64,000 nt of DNA from Streptomyces lateritius (GTDB lineage: Bacteria; Actinomycetota; Actinomycetes; Streptomycetales; Streptomycetaceae): NCBI RefSeq assembly GCF_014649715.1, contig NZ_BMTO01000005.1, forward strand, positions 332,214 to 396,213, read 5' to 3'. Under the pieces are notes generated by a model. It saw only the letters and a list, made by a program, of their open reading frames with translations, was not told the DNA's origin and did no database searches. Shown in pieces: positions 42,226-51,667 of the stretch (its first letter is position 1; each line of letters begins with the position of its first letter). Made by a program: the position numbers and the translations under genes.

Positions 42226-43635
42226 TCAGAGGAGGCTGGCTCCCTGCGAACGGAGCTCCCGCTGAACAGCGCTCGCCGGGATGTCCTGGGGGAGCTTCCC
42301 CTGGGCCGCCGCGAGAGCCGCGCAGACGCCCGCCGCCTGCCCCGTGGCCATCGAGATCGGCATGACCCGGTACGAGGAGTGGGCCACGTGGTCGCCGGAG
42401 ATGCAGCGGCCCGCGACCACCACCCGGTCCACGCCGCGCGGGAAGAGACAGCGCAGCGGGATGTCGTACGACTCGCCCTGGGGCAGTCGCCTCAGCGTGG
42501 TGCCCCGGCCGCTCGGGTTGTGGATGTCCACCGGGTACGCGCCCCGGGCCACGGCGTCGTCGAACTTACGGGCGGTCAGCACGTCCTCGCCCGTCAGCTG
42601 GTACTCGCCCACGATCCGGCGCGTCTCGCGGACGCCGACCTGGACGCCGCTCTGGACGACGTACGACTCGGCGAAGCCCGGCACGCGCTCCCGCAGGAAA
42701 CGGGCGATCTGCGCCATCTGACGGTGCGCGGCGAACTCGGCGCGGGTGAGATCCCAGACACTGGTGCCCAGCACCTCCGTCACGCGCGTGGAGTTGACCG
42801 CGATCTCGCCGGTGTTCGGAGTGGCGAAGAAGAGGATGTCCTCACGAGGCAGGTCCAGTTCCCCGGCATCGGTGGCGGCGCGGACCAGGTCCCACAGCCC
42901 GTGCACACCCTTCCACTGGTCCGGGTGGGCGCGCGCGTAGGCGGCGAACCGGTCGTGGTCGAAGCCGACCATGCGGAACATCAGCGTCATGGGCTGGGTC
43001 CAGCCGTCCTCCGGCCGGCCGAGGTCGTACGCGGCCCCGGCCGCCGCGGCGACGTCACCGTCCCCGGTGCAGTCGACGATCACGTCCGCGTCGATGACGA
43101 CCGGTCCCGACTTGGTCTCGAACACCGCCCGCGCCCGGTCGGGAAGCATCTGGACGTCGGAGGCGAACGCGTGCAGCAGCGTGCGGACCTCGTGGGTCTC
43201 CAGCAGGTCGTAGAGCACCAGCTTGAACAGCTCCGCGTCGAAGGGCACCGTGTAGCCGGTCTCGAGCGAAGGCCGGATCGCCGCTCGCGCCCGTACGAGC
43301 TGCTCCAGCAACACCCACAGCACCCCGGCGACGACCGGTTCGCCCTCCCCGTGGTCGGGTGGCAGCAGTCGTGCCGCATCGCCGGCCGCGGCCTGCTTGA
43401 CCTCGTTGTGGAAACTCATCAGCGGCATCACCAGCGCCGCGGTGGCGTTGCCGCCGAGGAATCCGTACCGCTCGACCAGCACCACCTGGGCACCTGCGCT
43501 CGCGGCCCCCAACGCCGCCCCGATCCCGGCCGGTCCGCCACCGATCACCAGGACCTGCGCGGTGCCGGCGTGCAGTGCCTGACGCGGGGGCAACTCCACG
43601 TTGTGAGGCACACGAGGCGGCATCAGATAGGTCAC
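42226..43635 (-). CDS. FAD-dependent oxidoreductase
   Basis: A 469-residue flavoprotein of the FAD_oxidored family. AQVLVIGGGPAGIGAALGAASAG (27-49) binds ADP, ADVIVDCTGDGDVAAAAGA is the second FAD contact, and CISGDHVAHSSYRVMPISMATGQAAGVCAALA is the typical C-terminal block. Members are often found in polysaccharide degradation loci with unknown redox substrates. GTG 43635 has GGAGG 4 nt upstream. It lies about 50 nt downstream of the pyruvyl transferase-like gene on the same strand, so co-transcription is likely. Confidence 0.88.
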   Translation of the reverse strand: MTYLMPPRVPHNVELPPRQALHAGTAQVLVIGGGPAGIGAALGAASAGAQVVLVERYGFLGGNATAALVMPLMSFHNEVKQAAAGDAARLLPPDHGEGEPVVAGVLWVLLEQLVRARAAIRPSLETGYTVPFDAELFKLVLYDLLETHEVRTLLHAFASDVQMLPDRARAVFETKSGPVVIDADVIVDCTGDGDVAAAAGAAYDLGRPEDGWTQPMTLMFRMVGFDHDRFAAYARAHPDQWKGVHGLWDLVRAATDAGELDLPREDILFFATPNTGEIAVNSTRVTEVLGTSVWDLTRAEFAAHRQMAQIARFLRERVPGFAESYVVQSGVQVGVRETRRIVGEYQLTGEDVLTARKFDDAVARGAYPVDIHNPSGRGTTLRRLPQGESYDIPLRCLFPRGVDRVVVAGRCISGDHVAHSSYRVMPISMATGQAAGVCAALAAAQGKLPQDIPASAVQRELRSQGASLL

Positions 43636-43684
43636 GGTTCCTCCGTGGAGTCAGGGGCTCGTGCGGCGCGCGCGGCTCATGTGG

Positions 43685-44857
43685 TCAGCCGGTTCCGGAC
43701 ACCGACGCCGGCGCGGTGCTGTGGTCGAGCGGACGCGGAGCGGTGTAGTCGAGGAAGGTGAGCAGCCGATCGGCGGTCTCGGCCGCGCGCAGCTTCATCG
43801 ACGCCGTACGCGTGGCGATGCGAGCCACCCGGGTGGGCCGCTCGTCCCACAGCCGGTCCACTTCGGCCAGGAGGGGGCCCGTGGCCTCCCTGACCACCCC
43901 GCGCAGGGCAGGGGCACCGATCTGCTGGGCGAAGTCGAAGACCTTTCCGGCGTACGGCAGTGGCAGCAGAGGGATCCCGGCGAGCGCGGCGAAGATCAGG
44001 AAGTGCAGCCTCATGCCGATGGCCAGGTCGAGCTGCTTCACGATGTCGAGCACCTGCTGCGGGCGGTACGCGCCGTGCAGCACGTGGCTCCGATCGGCGT
44101 TGATCATGTGTGACACCACCGCGTGCGCGTGCCGGATGTCGTCGCGTTCCATCGGGACGAAGACGACATGGGCGTCCAGCCGGTGGGCGAGGAAGTCGCC
44201 CACATTCGCGAGGAGGTGATGGTAGCCCTCCTCGTCGAGATGCTCGGCCGCGCGGCCGGGCTCACGCACGCTCATTCCCACGAGGCGCACTCCAGCCGGG
44301 ACTCCTTCGGCGCGGAGCAGCTCGACGCCGGTGTCCCCGGGTTCGAGCAGCAGCGCCGGGTCGGCGGTGACGGAGACGGGCCGGGCAAGACCGGCCTCCT
44401 CCAGGACCAGCTGAGACTCCTCGTCACGGACCGTCACCTCGGCCGCGTCGGAGAGCGTCGTACGGATCCAGGCGCAGTCGGCCTCGTCGGTGAGGGGGCC
44501 GGCGCCGACGGCATAGACGAAGACGGGGACCCCGAGATCCTGCGCGGTCCGGACCAGCCGCAGGTAGCGACGTGCCTCGGTGTTGTAGAGGATCCCGCCA
44601 CCGCCGAGCACGAGCGCGTTCAGCCGGCGCAGATGCTCGGAGATCCGGTCCCTGCACACACCTTCCCAGCCGACCACCTCGACGTCCGGATGCGCCTGGC
44701 GGCTGTAGGCGGGGTTGCGTGAGAACAGCAGCACGCGGACGTCGGGACGCCCGAGCCTGAGGCTGTCCAGCATGGCGGTGAGGATCGCCTCGTCGCCCAC
44801 ATTGCAGCCGCCGTACGAGCCCAGCACGCCGACGGTCACGTCGCTTCGGTCGCCCAT
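43685..44857 (-). CDS. polysaccharide pyruvyl transferase family protein (CsaB-like)
   Basis: A 390-residue GT-B-like enzyme. VLGSYGGCNVGDEAIL at the start, ALVLGGGGILYNTEARRYLRL, and IGMRLHFLIFAALAGIPLLPLPYAGKV near the end match the PS_pyruv_trans domain, which transfers pyruvate from PEP to cell-surface sugars. In this family the conserved Arg/His of GMRLH is essential. With the adjacent FAD enzyme it may modify an exported glycan. ATG 44857 follows GGGGG; the upstream in-frame ATG (44881) is less likely. Confidence 0.88.
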   Translation of the reverse strand: MGDRSDVTVGVLGSYGGCNVGDEAILTAMLDSLRLGRPDVRVLLFSRNPAYSRQAHPDVEVVGWEGVCRDRISEHLRRLNALVLGGGGILYNTEARRYLRLVRTAQDLGVPVFVYAVGAGPLTDEADCAWIRTTLSDAAEVTVRDEESQLVLEEAGLARPVSVTADPALLLEPGDTGVELLRAEGVPAGVRLVGMSVREPGRAAEHLDEEGYHHLLANVGDFLAHRLDAHVVFVPMERDDIRHAHAVVSHMINADRSHVLHGAYRPQQVLDIVKQLDLAIGMRLHFLIFAALAGIPLLPLPYAGKVFDFAQQIGAPALRGVVREATGPLLAEVDRLWDERPTRVARIATRTASMKLRAAETADRLLTFLDYTAPRPLDHSTAPASVSGTG

Positions 44858-45065
44858 GATCGACCCCCTGGCCCTTCCCACGCCTCACCGTGCCCGCACC
44901 ATTCGCGCGCCTCTCCACCAGTTCACCCCATACGGGGCCTTTACGCCTCTCAAGGGGGAAGTCCCGGCCCGCCGTGCCGGAGCCCGCCGGCGGCCGCGGT
45001 GACCACGGTGCCCGGGCGGTCGTTGATCACCGCACCGGATCCCAGTCGGAGAGTGAGGACATCCT

Positions 45066-46175
45066 GTGAGTGACACGCAGCGCGACAATCGCACCGACCA
45101 GCACGACCAGCAGAACAGGCACGGCGGGCGCGGCGGCCGGTGGGCCTACATCGGTTCGTTCACGTCGGGCGGCGGCCGCGGCATCACCGTCGCGGCCGTG
45201 GATCCGACGACGGGGGCGCTGACGCCGCACACCACCGTCGATCCCTTCGTGAACCCCTCGTGCCTCGCCCTCGGCCGGGACACCGGCGTGCTCTACGCGG
45301 TGAGCGACACGGAACAGGGCGCGGCCGCCGCCTTCCGGACCGGCGCCGAGGGGAGCCTGACGGCTCTCGGTCCGCTCGTCGAGGTGGGCGCCTCCGGACC
45401 CGCGTACGTGAGCCTGGCCGGGAACCGGCTGCTCACCGCGAACTACGGCTCGGGCAGCGTCAGCAGCCTCCCGCTGGCGGACGACGGCAGCCTTTCGGGG
45501 GCGCCCGCGAGCGTCTTCGCGCACCGGGGCTCCGGCCCTGACGCCGAGAGGCAGGAAGGGCCGCACGCCCACCAGGTGCTGCCCGATCCCAGCGGCCGGT
45601 GGGTGGTCAGCGTGGACCTCGGGACCGATTCGCTACGGGTCTGCGCGCCGGACCCGGCCACCGGCGAGCTGGGGAGCCACGCCGAGATCGTGCTGCGCGC
45701 CGGATCCGGGCCGCGTCATCTCGCCTTCCACCCGGACGGCGAGACGGTCTACGTCCTGCACGAGCTCGAACCCCAGATGACCGTCTGCCACTGGGATCCG
45801 GCCACCGGACACCTCGTACCGCTCGCGGAGGTCGCGATCGACACCGACGGTGTGCCGGAGGACGTACGGGTCTACCCCTCGGTCGTCCGCGTCGCGCCCG
45901 GCGGGCGCTTCCTCTGGGCCGCGGTACGGGGCAGCGACACGATCCTCACCTACTCCCTGGCCGACGGCGCAGCCAAGCCACAGCTCACGGACGGGGTGTC
46001 CTGCGGTGGCAGCTGGCCGCGCGATCTCGTGACCGACCCCACGGGGCGCCGTCTGTACGTCGTCAACGAGTGGTCGGGGGACATCACCTGGTTCGACATC
46101 GACCCGCAGACCGGCCGGCTGCGACCCGCCGGCGCGCTGCCGGCACCGGCCGCCGCCTGCCTGGTCTTCTCCTGA
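45066..46175 (+). CDS. lactonase family protein (7-bladed propeller, Pgl-like)
   Basis: A 369-residue beta-propeller with repeated blades (YIGSFTSGGGRGITVAAVDPTTGAL; VYVLHELEPQMTVCHWDPATGHL; LYVVNEWSGDITWFDIDPQTGRL). It matches the lactonase Pfam family including 6-phosphogluconolactonase (Pgl) and carboxy-cis,cis-muconate cyclase. The first 25 residues are hydrophilic (Asp/Gln/Arg/His) and there is no signal, so it is cytosolic. GTG start at 45066. A palindromic terminator separates it from the convergent gene. Confidence 0.9.
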   Translation: MSDTQRDNRTDQHDQQNRHGGRGGRWAYIGSFTSGGGRGITVAAVDPTTGALTPHTTVDPFVNPSCLALGRDTGVLYAVSDTEQGAAAAFRTGAEGSLTALGPLVEVGASGPAYVSLAGNRLLTANYGSGSVSSLPLADDGSLSGAPASVFAHRGSGPDAERQEGPHAHQVLPDPSGRWVVSVDLGTDSLRVCAPDPATGELGSHAEIVLRAGSGPRHLAFHPDGETVYVLHELEPQMTVCHWDPATGHLVPLAEVAIDTDGVPEDVRVYPSVVRVAPGGRFLWAAVRGSDTILTYSLADGAAKPQLTDGVSCGGSWPRDLVTDPTGRRLYVVNEWSGDITWFDIDPQTGRLRPAGALPAPAAACLVFS

Positions 46176-46193
46176 ACGGCATACGGGACGACC

Positions 46194-46228
46194 TGCGGCG
46201 GAACCCCATGGAACGGGGCGCCGCCGCA
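46194..46228. terminator. bidirectional hairpin terminator
   Basis: TGCGGCGG (46194-46201) pairs with CCGCCGCA (46221-46228) and inside it CCCC (46204-46207) with GGGG (46215-46218), between the convergent lactonase and saccharopine dehydrogenase-like genes. Confidence 0.75.
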
Positions 46229-46247
46229 CGAGCGGCCGCGCGGCCCG

Positions 46248-47381
46248 TCAGCTCAGCGACCAGCTGAAGTCTCCGGGCAGACCCCCCGCGCCGTCGCTGA
46301 GTGAGGTGAGGAAGGCCGACGCGTCGAAGAGCTCGCCCGCCGACGCGGCTCCCACGAACGCGGCTCCGGCGACCCGGCCGTTCCCGCTCTGTTCGTTCCC
46401 GCCCCGTCCGTCGCCGATCCGGCCGTCGAGGATGCGGGACACCGCCTCCACGGCCAGGGGAGCGCTGATCGCGTAGATGTCCCGGCCGCGGGCCACGGCA
46501 CGCCGCTCCTGGTCGCCGGAGCGTACGACGACCTCGACCAGGAAGGTCTGGTCGGAGCGTCCGCGCTCGTCGACGGCCGCCGGGGGCGGCGTGTCCGCGG
46601 ACACCAGGTCGCCGACCGCGTCGGCGGTCATGAACGTCCGGATCTCGTCCGTGCGCACATGACGCGGTACGGTCACGCTCTCCGCCATCGTGAACTCCCC
46701 GATCACGGCCCGCTCGCCGACCGGCTCGGGGAACGGCCAGCGGGACAGGGGCTGTTCCCCGGTGAGGAACTCCAGGCGCCCGTTCGTGTAGAGCCGACGG
46801 CGGCCGTCCCGGCGCTCCCGCGAGACCCGGCCCGCCGCCCGTGTGCCGGCCGTCGGGTGCCAGCTGCTCAGCGCGTAGGCCACGAGCACCTCGTTCACCT
46901 CCGGCAGGTCGCCCACGGCCGCGGCGACCAGAAGATCGCTCAGGCCGCCGTAGAACGCCATCGCGGGCACGATCACGGTCCCCGCCTCGCGGGCGCGGTC
47001 GGTGAAGCGGGCGAACGTGTCCGCGATGGCCTCCAGCTCCGCGGCCACGTCCACGTACGGGATCCGGGCGCGCAGCGCCGCCTCGATCACCGGAGCGGCC
47101 GTCGAGGCGAACGGGCCGGCACAGTTGACGACCGCCGCCGCACCGGACAGCGCGCGGTCGAGCGATGCGGGGTCGTCGATCGTCGCCGGCCGTACGTCGA
47201 GTCCGTGGTGTTCCTTGGAGAGCGTCCGGAGCCTGTCGGCGTCGCGGCCCGAGAGGACCGGTGTCCACCCCCGGTCCAGCAACTCCGCCACCACGAAGCG
47301 CCCGGTGTGCCCGTAGGCGCCGTAGACCACGACCTCACGGTCCGTACGCGCCGGACCCTTTCGCGACGATGTTTCGTTCAT
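46248..47381 (-). CDS. saccharopine dehydrogenase NADP-binding-like protein
   Basis: A 377-residue protein with a Rossmann motif VVVYGAYGHTGRFVVAELLDRG, VVNCAGPFASTAAPVIEAALRARIPYVDVAAE and PAMAFYGGLSDLLVAAAV. This is the Sacchrp_dh_NADP / trans-acting enoyl-reductase-like family, whose members act in lysine metabolism or on lipids; the substrate is unknown. Length is normal. It diverges from a GlxA-type AraC regulator with about 70 bp between starts, which probably controls it. ATG 47381. Confidence 0.85.
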   Translation of the reverse strand: MNETSSRKGPARTDREVVVYGAYGHTGRFVVAELLDRGWTPVLSGRDADRLRTLSKEHHGLDVRPATIDDPASLDRALSGAAAVVNCAGPFASTAAPVIEAALRARIPYVDVAAELEAIADTFARFTDRAREAGTVIVPAMAFYGGLSDLLVAAAVGDLPEVNEVLVAYALSSWHPTAGTRAAGRVSRERRDGRRRLYTNGRLEFLTGEQPLSRWPFPEPVGERAVIGEFTMAESVTVPRHVRTDEIRTFMTADAVGDLVSADTPPPAAVDERGRSDQTFLVEVVVRSGDQERRAVARGRDIYAISAPLAVEAVSRILDGRIGDGRGGNEQSGNGRVAGAAFVGAASAGELFDASAFLTSLSDGAGGLPGDFSWSLS

Positions 47382-47452
47382 GCCGCCATCCTGTCGGCGC
47401 GAGGTGTGCGGCCGTGAGTGGCGGCAGTGCCATGGCTCGTACACTTTCGGAC

Positions 47453-48418
47453 ATGATCAGCGTCGCACTGGCCGTCACCGAAGGCGTCCCCCACTTCGAA
47501 CTCGGGGCGGCCTTCGAGGTCTTCGGCGTCGACCGGTCCTACCTCGCCGACCCCTGGTACGACTTCATCGTGTGCGGCCCGGCCGCCGTACGGGTCGGCG
47601 ACCGGTTCCGGCTCGAACCCGACCAGGGGCTCGACGGGATCGTCCACGCGGACACCGTGATCGTTCCGGCCTGCGCCGATCCCGACGAGGAACCGCCCGC
47701 CGACCTGGTCGAGGCCGTGCGCGCCGCGCACGAGGCGGGGGCGCGCGTGGCCTCGCTCTGCACGGGAGCGTTCGTGCTGGCCGCCGCGGGCCTGCTGGAC
47801 GGACGACGGGCCACGACGCACTGGTGGCACGCCGAGGCGCTGGCCGCCCGGCACCCCCGGGTGCGGGTCGACCCCGACGTCCTCTACGTCGACGACGGCA
47901 GCGTCCTGACCTCCGCAGGCAAGGCGGCGGCGATGGACCTGTGCCTCCATCTGGTCCGGCTCGACCACGGTTCGGCGGTCGCCAACGCGATCGCCCGCCG
48001 CCTCGTCGTACCGCCCCACCGGGCGGGCGGCCAAGCCCAGTTCGTGACCACCCCCGTACCGGAGCCTCGCGGCAACTCCCTCGACGCGCTGTTCAGCTGG
48101 GCGTTGGCGCGGCTCGACCGGCCGTTGACGGTGGAGGACCTGGCCCGCCGGGCGAACATGAGCTCGCGCAACCTGGCGCGCCACTTCCACGCCGTCACCG
48201 GCACCACTCCGCTGCGCTGGCTCGCGACCCAGCGGATGCAACGGGCCCAGGAACTCCTGGAGACCACCGACGACGGCATCGACGCGATCGCGACAGCCAC
48301 CGGCATGGGGACGGCGGCCACATTGCGCCGTCACTTCCACCGCACGCTCGGCGTCCCGCCGGACGCCTACCGGCGTACGTTCCGCAGCGCGCGCCCCGTC
48401 CAGACGGCCGAGTCCTGA
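47453..48418 (+). CDS. GlxA-type AraC regulator (DJ-1/PfpI + AraC HTH)
   Basis: A 321-residue regulator: an N-terminal DJ-1/PfpI domain with the elbow ASLCTGAFVLAAAGLLDGRRATTHWWHAE, then AraC HTH (SWALARLDRPLTVEDLARRANMSSRNLARHFHAVTGTTPLRWLATQRMQRAQELLE...GMGTAATLRRHFHRTLGVPPDAYRRTF). ATG 47453 is supported by TACACT 7 nt upstream, a leaderless arrangement; an ATG seven codons earlier (47432) is possible but would precede the -10. It probably regulates the divergent saccharopine dehydrogenase-like gene. Confidence 0.9.
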   Translation: MISVALAVTEGVPHFELGAAFEVFGVDRSYLADPWYDFIVCGPAAVRVGDRFRLEPDQGLDGIVHADTVIVPACADPDEEPPADLVEAVRAAHEAGARVASLCTGAFVLAAAGLLDGRRATTHWWHAEALAARHPRVRVDPDVLYVDDGSVLTSAGKAAAMDLCLHLVRLDHGSAVANAIARRLVVPPHRAGGQAQFVTTPVPEPRGNSLDALFSWALARLDRPLTVEDLARRANMSSRNLARHFHAVTGTTPLRWLATQRMQRAQELLETTDDGIDAIATATGMGTAATLRRHFHRTLGVPPDAYRRTFRSARPVQTAES

Positions 48419-48430
48419 CGGCCGAGTCCT
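48403..48430. repeat. exact 14-bp tandem duplication across a stop codon
   Basis: GACGGCCGAGTCCT occurs twice head to tail (48403-48416 and 48417-48430). The GlxA-type regulator gene stops with the TGA formed at the junction (48416-48418), so the second copy is just downstream. A degenerate third unit (GACGGTCCCC...TCCT) follows. Confidence 0.85.
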
Positions 48431-48496
48431 GACGGTCCCCGACACTCCTGACGGCCCTGGCCGACGTCGCCGGAGGCGCGGCATACGCTGAGGCGC

Positions 48497-49000
48497 ATGC
48501 GGCTGCTGCTGACCTCCGACACGCATGTGCCCGCCCGGGCCACGAGTCTGCCCGGCGCACTACTGGCGGGCATCGACGAAGCCGATGTCGTGATCCACGC
48601 GGGGGACTGGACCGACGAGGCGACGCTCGACCTGTTCCAGTCCAGGACCCGCCGGCTGATCGGCGTCTTCGGCAACAACGACGGCCCGCCCCTGCGCCGG
48701 CGGCTCCCCGAAGTCGCGCGCGCGGAGCTGGCCGGGCTGCGGTTCGGCGTCGTGCATGAGACCGGAGCGGCCGGCGGACGCGAGCGGCGGTGCGCCGATC
48801 GCTTCCCGGACCTGGACGTCCTGGTCTTCGGCCACAGCCACATTCCGTGGGATTCCGTCGCGCCCGGCGGCCTCAGGCTGCTCAACCCCGGCTCTCCCAC
48901 GGACCGCAGACGTCAGCCCTTCTGCACGTTCCTCACCCTGAACGTCTCGGACGGGGCCCTTCACGACGTGACGTTGCACAAGCTTCCGCCGAGACGCTGA
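48497..49000 (+). CDS. YfcE/MJ0936-type metallophosphoesterase
   Basis: A 167-residue calcineurin-like phosphodiesterase with all family motifs: SDTHVP (D-x-H), HAGDWTD (GD), GVFGNNDGP (GNND), HETG and FGHSHIPWD (GHxH). A cyclic nucleotide or phosphodiester substrate is likely. The ATG at 48497 has TACGCT 7 nt upstream and no ribosome site, hence probably leaderless. A hairpin follows. Confidence 0.92.
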   Translation: MRLLLTSDTHVPARATSLPGALLAGIDEADVVIHAGDWTDEATLDLFQSRTRRLIGVFGNNDGPPLRRRLPEVARAELAGLRFGVVHETGAAGGRERRCADRFPDLDVLVFGHSHIPWDSVAPGGLRLLNPGSPTDRRRQPFCTFLTLNVSDGALHDVTLHKLPPRR

Positions 49001-49016
49001 CCAGGGCCGACGGGGT

Positions 49017-49046
49017 GAGGGGACCGGTCAGGTCACCGGCCCCCTC
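49017..49046. terminator. bidirectional hairpin terminator
   Basis: GAGGGG-A-CCGGT (49017-49028) pairs with ACCGG-C-CCCCTC (49035-49046) with a single mismatch and a 6-nt loop, between the convergent phosphoesterase and alpha/beta-hydrolase genes. Confidence 0.75.
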
Positions 49047-49077
49047 GACCTCGGTGGCCCCGGTACCGCGCCATGCG

Positions 49078-49965
49078 TCAGCCGTCGGTGTCCAGTACGT
49101 GGCGCAGAGCCTTCGCGAACTCCTCCGGGGCGCCGTGCCGGCCGAACTCGCCCCCCAGGAAACCGCCGTGGTGACTGGGGAACACCGCGAGTCCGGTGCC
49201 GAGCGTGGCGGCGATCTCGGACGCGGCGCGGGCGGCGAACTCGCCCTCGGACTCCCGGCCGGCCGCGATGACGATGCGCGTCGACGCCGCACGCAGGGCG
49301 GCGAAGTCGGGCCGATAGCCGGTGCAGCCACGCATGTTCTGCCCCAGCAGCGGGTCGTCGCGCGAGCCGTCGTCCTCGGTCGGCAGGCCGAAGTCGGAAG
49401 GCGACGGCACAGGCTCGTTCGCCCAGGTCGCCGGGAAGGGTCCCTTCCGGCTCGTCACCGCGATGAACTTCGCCATCGCCGGCCCCATCCCGTCGCGAAG
49501 GTAGGTCGCGTGGATGTCCGCACACACCTCCAGCGCCGCTTCGCGGTCGGGGAGCACCTGAGCCGACGGCGGCTCGTGCGCGACGAGGGTGCGCACCAGG
49601 CCGCCGTGCCGCTCCACCAGAGCGAGCGCGTTGACAGCACCACCGCTGCTCGCGAACACGTCCACCGCTCGGGCACCGAGCGCCTCGATCACGCGCCGCA
49701 GGTCGTCGGCGTGCTCCTCGGGCGTCGTCTCGGCCGAACCGTCGGTCCGGGGGCTGCGGCCCACCCCCCGAGGGTCGTAGGTGACGACGGTCCGGTCCGT
49801 GAAGTGAGAGGCCAGGGTGGCGAACCCGCCGGCGTCCATGGGCGAACCGATCAGGAAAAGGACGTCCTCGGAGGTCTCTCCGTCGGTCGGGCTGCTGCGG
49901 ATGTCGTAGCGAAGGGTGGCCCCGGTCGCGGCCAGTGTGCGGGTCTCCACCTGGGTCTCGGTCAT
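49078..49965 (-). CDS. alpha/beta hydrolase
   Basis: A 295-residue cytosolic alpha/beta-hydrolase: oxyanion region LFLIGSPMDAGGF, YDPRGVGRS, nucleophile elbow FASSGGAVNAL (Ser in A-S-S-G-G), an acid near SRDDP, and the catalytic His in FPSHHGGFLG. The GSPMDAGGFATLASHF and DPRGVGRSPR segments are found in a common actinobacterial hydrolase group of unknown substrate. ATG 49965 has GAGGAG 7 nt upstream. Confidence 0.9.
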   Translation of the reverse strand: MTETQVETRTLAATGATLRYDIRSSPTDGETSEDVLFLIGSPMDAGGFATLASHFTDRTVVTYDPRGVGRSPRTDGSAETTPEEHADDLRRVIEALGARAVDVFASSGGAVNALALVERHGGLVRTLVAHEPPSAQVLPDREAALEVCADIHATYLRDGMGPAMAKFIAVTSRKGPFPATWANEPVPSPSDFGLPTEDDGSRDDPLLGQNMRGCTGYRPDFAALRAASTRIVIAAGRESEGEFAARAASEIAATLGTGLAVFPSHHGGFLGGEFGRHGAPEEFAKALRHVLDTDG

Positions 49966-50091
49966 CGCCGGCTCCTCGGTCGTCGCGTCGTTGTCGTCGA
50001 GGTGGACCGCCCGCACCACCGAAACTCATCGCTCATCGTGGCTTCGGTAAAGTCGCCTGCCCAGGCGCCGGGGAGGCTGCCGTACGTCCGG

Positions 50092-51117
50092 TCAGGCGAG
50101 CAGATTCACGGCGTGTTGGAAGAGGCCGGGGAACCGGGCCGCGGCCGGGGGGATCAGGGGTGCGAGCGGGGGCTGGTTACGGGCCCACAGCAGGGATCTC
50201 GTCAGCAGACGGTAGCTGCGGGACAGGCGGCACCACGCGCGTTCGTACGCCTGCGGGCGGCCCTCGCGGACGCAGCGCACCAGTTCGGCCGCCGCCGTCA
50301 GCGCGAGGGTGAGGCCCTCACCCGTCAGCGCGTCGACGTATCCCGCGGCGTCGCCCACGAGCAGAACGCGGCCGGACACCCGGGACCGGGCCTGCTGGCG
50401 CAGCGGCCCGGCGCCCCGGACCGGGGTGCCCTCCGCCGTACGGAGGCGGGAGGCCAGAAGGGGGAAGCGGGCCAGCTGAGCGTCGTAAGGGGCCTGCCGG
50501 GACGTGAGGACGGCGACGCCGACCTGACGTGGGCCCAACGGGGTGACGTACGCCTCGCAGTCGGCCGACCAGTGCACCTCCACCAGGTCGCTCCACGGCT
50601 CGACCGCGTAGTGCCGGCGCAATCCGTACCGCGGCTGCCGCCGGCCGGCCTGCCGCACGGTCAGGCCGAGCGCGCGCCGGATGGGCGAGTGCAGTCCGTC
50701 GGCCGCGACGAGGTAGCGGGCGGCCGTCCCGTCCGCGGTGACGTGCGTGTCGTACTGGCGCACCTGGAGAACACGGCGCGGGACGACCTCAACCCCGAGC
50801 TGGGCGGCCCGGGCGGTGAGCGCCTCGTGCAGCAGGGTGCGGCGCGCACCGAGGCCGTACCCCTCGCGGAAGAGTGCCTCGGCCTGCCGGGCGCCGAAGG
50901 AGTCCAGGTAGCGGATGCCTCGAAGAGGCAGCCCTGCCACGTCCACGTCGAGGTCGCGCAAGGCGCTCACCGCGCCGGGCATCAGTCCCTCTCCGCAGGC
51001 TTTGTCGACCGGCGCGGGCCGTGGTTCGGCGACCACGACGTCGAGACCGGCCCGCGCCGCGTGGATCGCCGTGGCCAGACCCGCGGGTCCACCGCCGACG
51101 ACGAGGAGATCGATCAC
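50092..51117 (-). CDS. FAD-dependent monooxygenase/reductase (SrsC- or geranylgeranyl-reductase-like)
   Basis: A 341-residue flavoprotein: VIDLLVVGGGPAGLATAIHAARAG, CGEGLMPGAV, LVAADGLHSPIRRALG and GRVLLVGDAAGYVDALTGEGL. Its size and DG/GD motifs put it in the FAD_binding_3/GGR group. In this operon (type III PKS, ICMT methyltransferase, this gene) it takes the place of SrsC of Streptomyces griseus, which hydroxylates alkylresorcinols to give quinones. GTG 51117 overlaps the methyltransferase stop (GTGA). The last gene of the operon. Confidence 0.85.
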   Translation of the reverse strand: MIDLLVVGGGPAGLATAIHAARAGLDVVVAEPRPAPVDKACGEGLMPGAVSALRDLDVDVAGLPLRGIRYLDSFGARQAEALFREGYGLGARRTLLHEALTARAAQLGVEVVPRRVLQVRQYDTHVTADGTAARYLVAADGLHSPIRRALGLTVRQAGRRQPRYGLRRHYAVEPWSDLVEVHWSADCEAYVTPLGPRQVGVAVLTSRQAPYDAQLARFPLLASRLRTAEGTPVRGAGPLRQQARSRVSGRVLLVGDAAGYVDALTGEGLTLALTAAAELVRCVREGRPQAYERAWCRLSRSYRLLTRSLLWARNQPPLAPLIPPAAARFPGLFQHAVNLLA

Positions 51118-51662
51118 GGGGCCGCGCCGGGGGAGGAGAGGGAGCGTGCCGGTGCCAGCGCGTCGTTCTCGCAGCGGATACGTACGGTCAGCAGCGCGGC
51201 GTTGAGGAGCGAGAAACCCAGGGCGGTCACCCAGGCGGTATGGACCAGGGGAAGGGCCAGGCCCTCGACGACGACGGCCACGTAGTTGGGGTGGCGCAGG
51301 TACCGGTAGGGCCCGGAGGTGACCAACGGAAGGCCGGGCACGATCAGGACGCGGGTGTGCCACCGGGGGCCGAGGGTGCTGATGCACCACCAGCGCAACC
51401 CCTGGGCGGCGAGCGTGAGGACCAGCGCCGGCCAGCCGAGCAGGGGCAGGAAGGGACGGTCGGCCGCCCACGGCTCCACGAGGCAGCCGAGCAGGAGCGC
51501 GGCATGGAGGGCCACCATCGTCGGATAGTGCCCGCCGCCGTGTTCGAGGCCGCCCCGAGCTCGGCTCCACGCGCCGTTGCGGCGGGCCACGGCCAGCTCC
51601 GCGAACCGCTCGGCGATCACCAGCAGGACCAGGACGGCGTACGGCGTCATCACTCCACTCAT
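51114..51662 (-). CDS. ICMT-type membrane methyltransferase (SrsB-like)
   Basis: A 182-residue membrane protein with four or five hydrophobic segments and the isoprenylcysteine carboxyl methyltransferase block SGPYRYLRHPNYVAVVVEGLALPL. In the srs operon of S. griseus the homologous SrsB O-methylates the alkylresorcinol. Order PKS-ICMT-flavoprotein is the same here. ATG 51662 is 5 nt after the PKS stop; a second ATG is at 51650. Overlap with the flavoprotein gene is GTGA. Confidence 0.88.
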   Translation of the reverse strand: MSGVMTPYAVLVLLVIAERFAELAVARRNGAWSRARGGLEHGGGHYPTMVALHAALLLGCLVEPWAADRPFLPLLGWPALVLTLAAQGLRWWCISTLGPRWHTRVLIVPGLPLVTSGPYRYLRHPNYVAVVVEGLALPLVHTAWVTALGFSLLNAALLTVRIRCENDALAPARSLSSPGAAP

Positions 51663-51667
51663 CCCGT

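Noticed and set aside
48790..51285. 831-codon plus-strand frame spanning hydrolase and flavoprotein genes
   Set aside because: Antisense to two genes with clear motifs; no start site or domain of its own.
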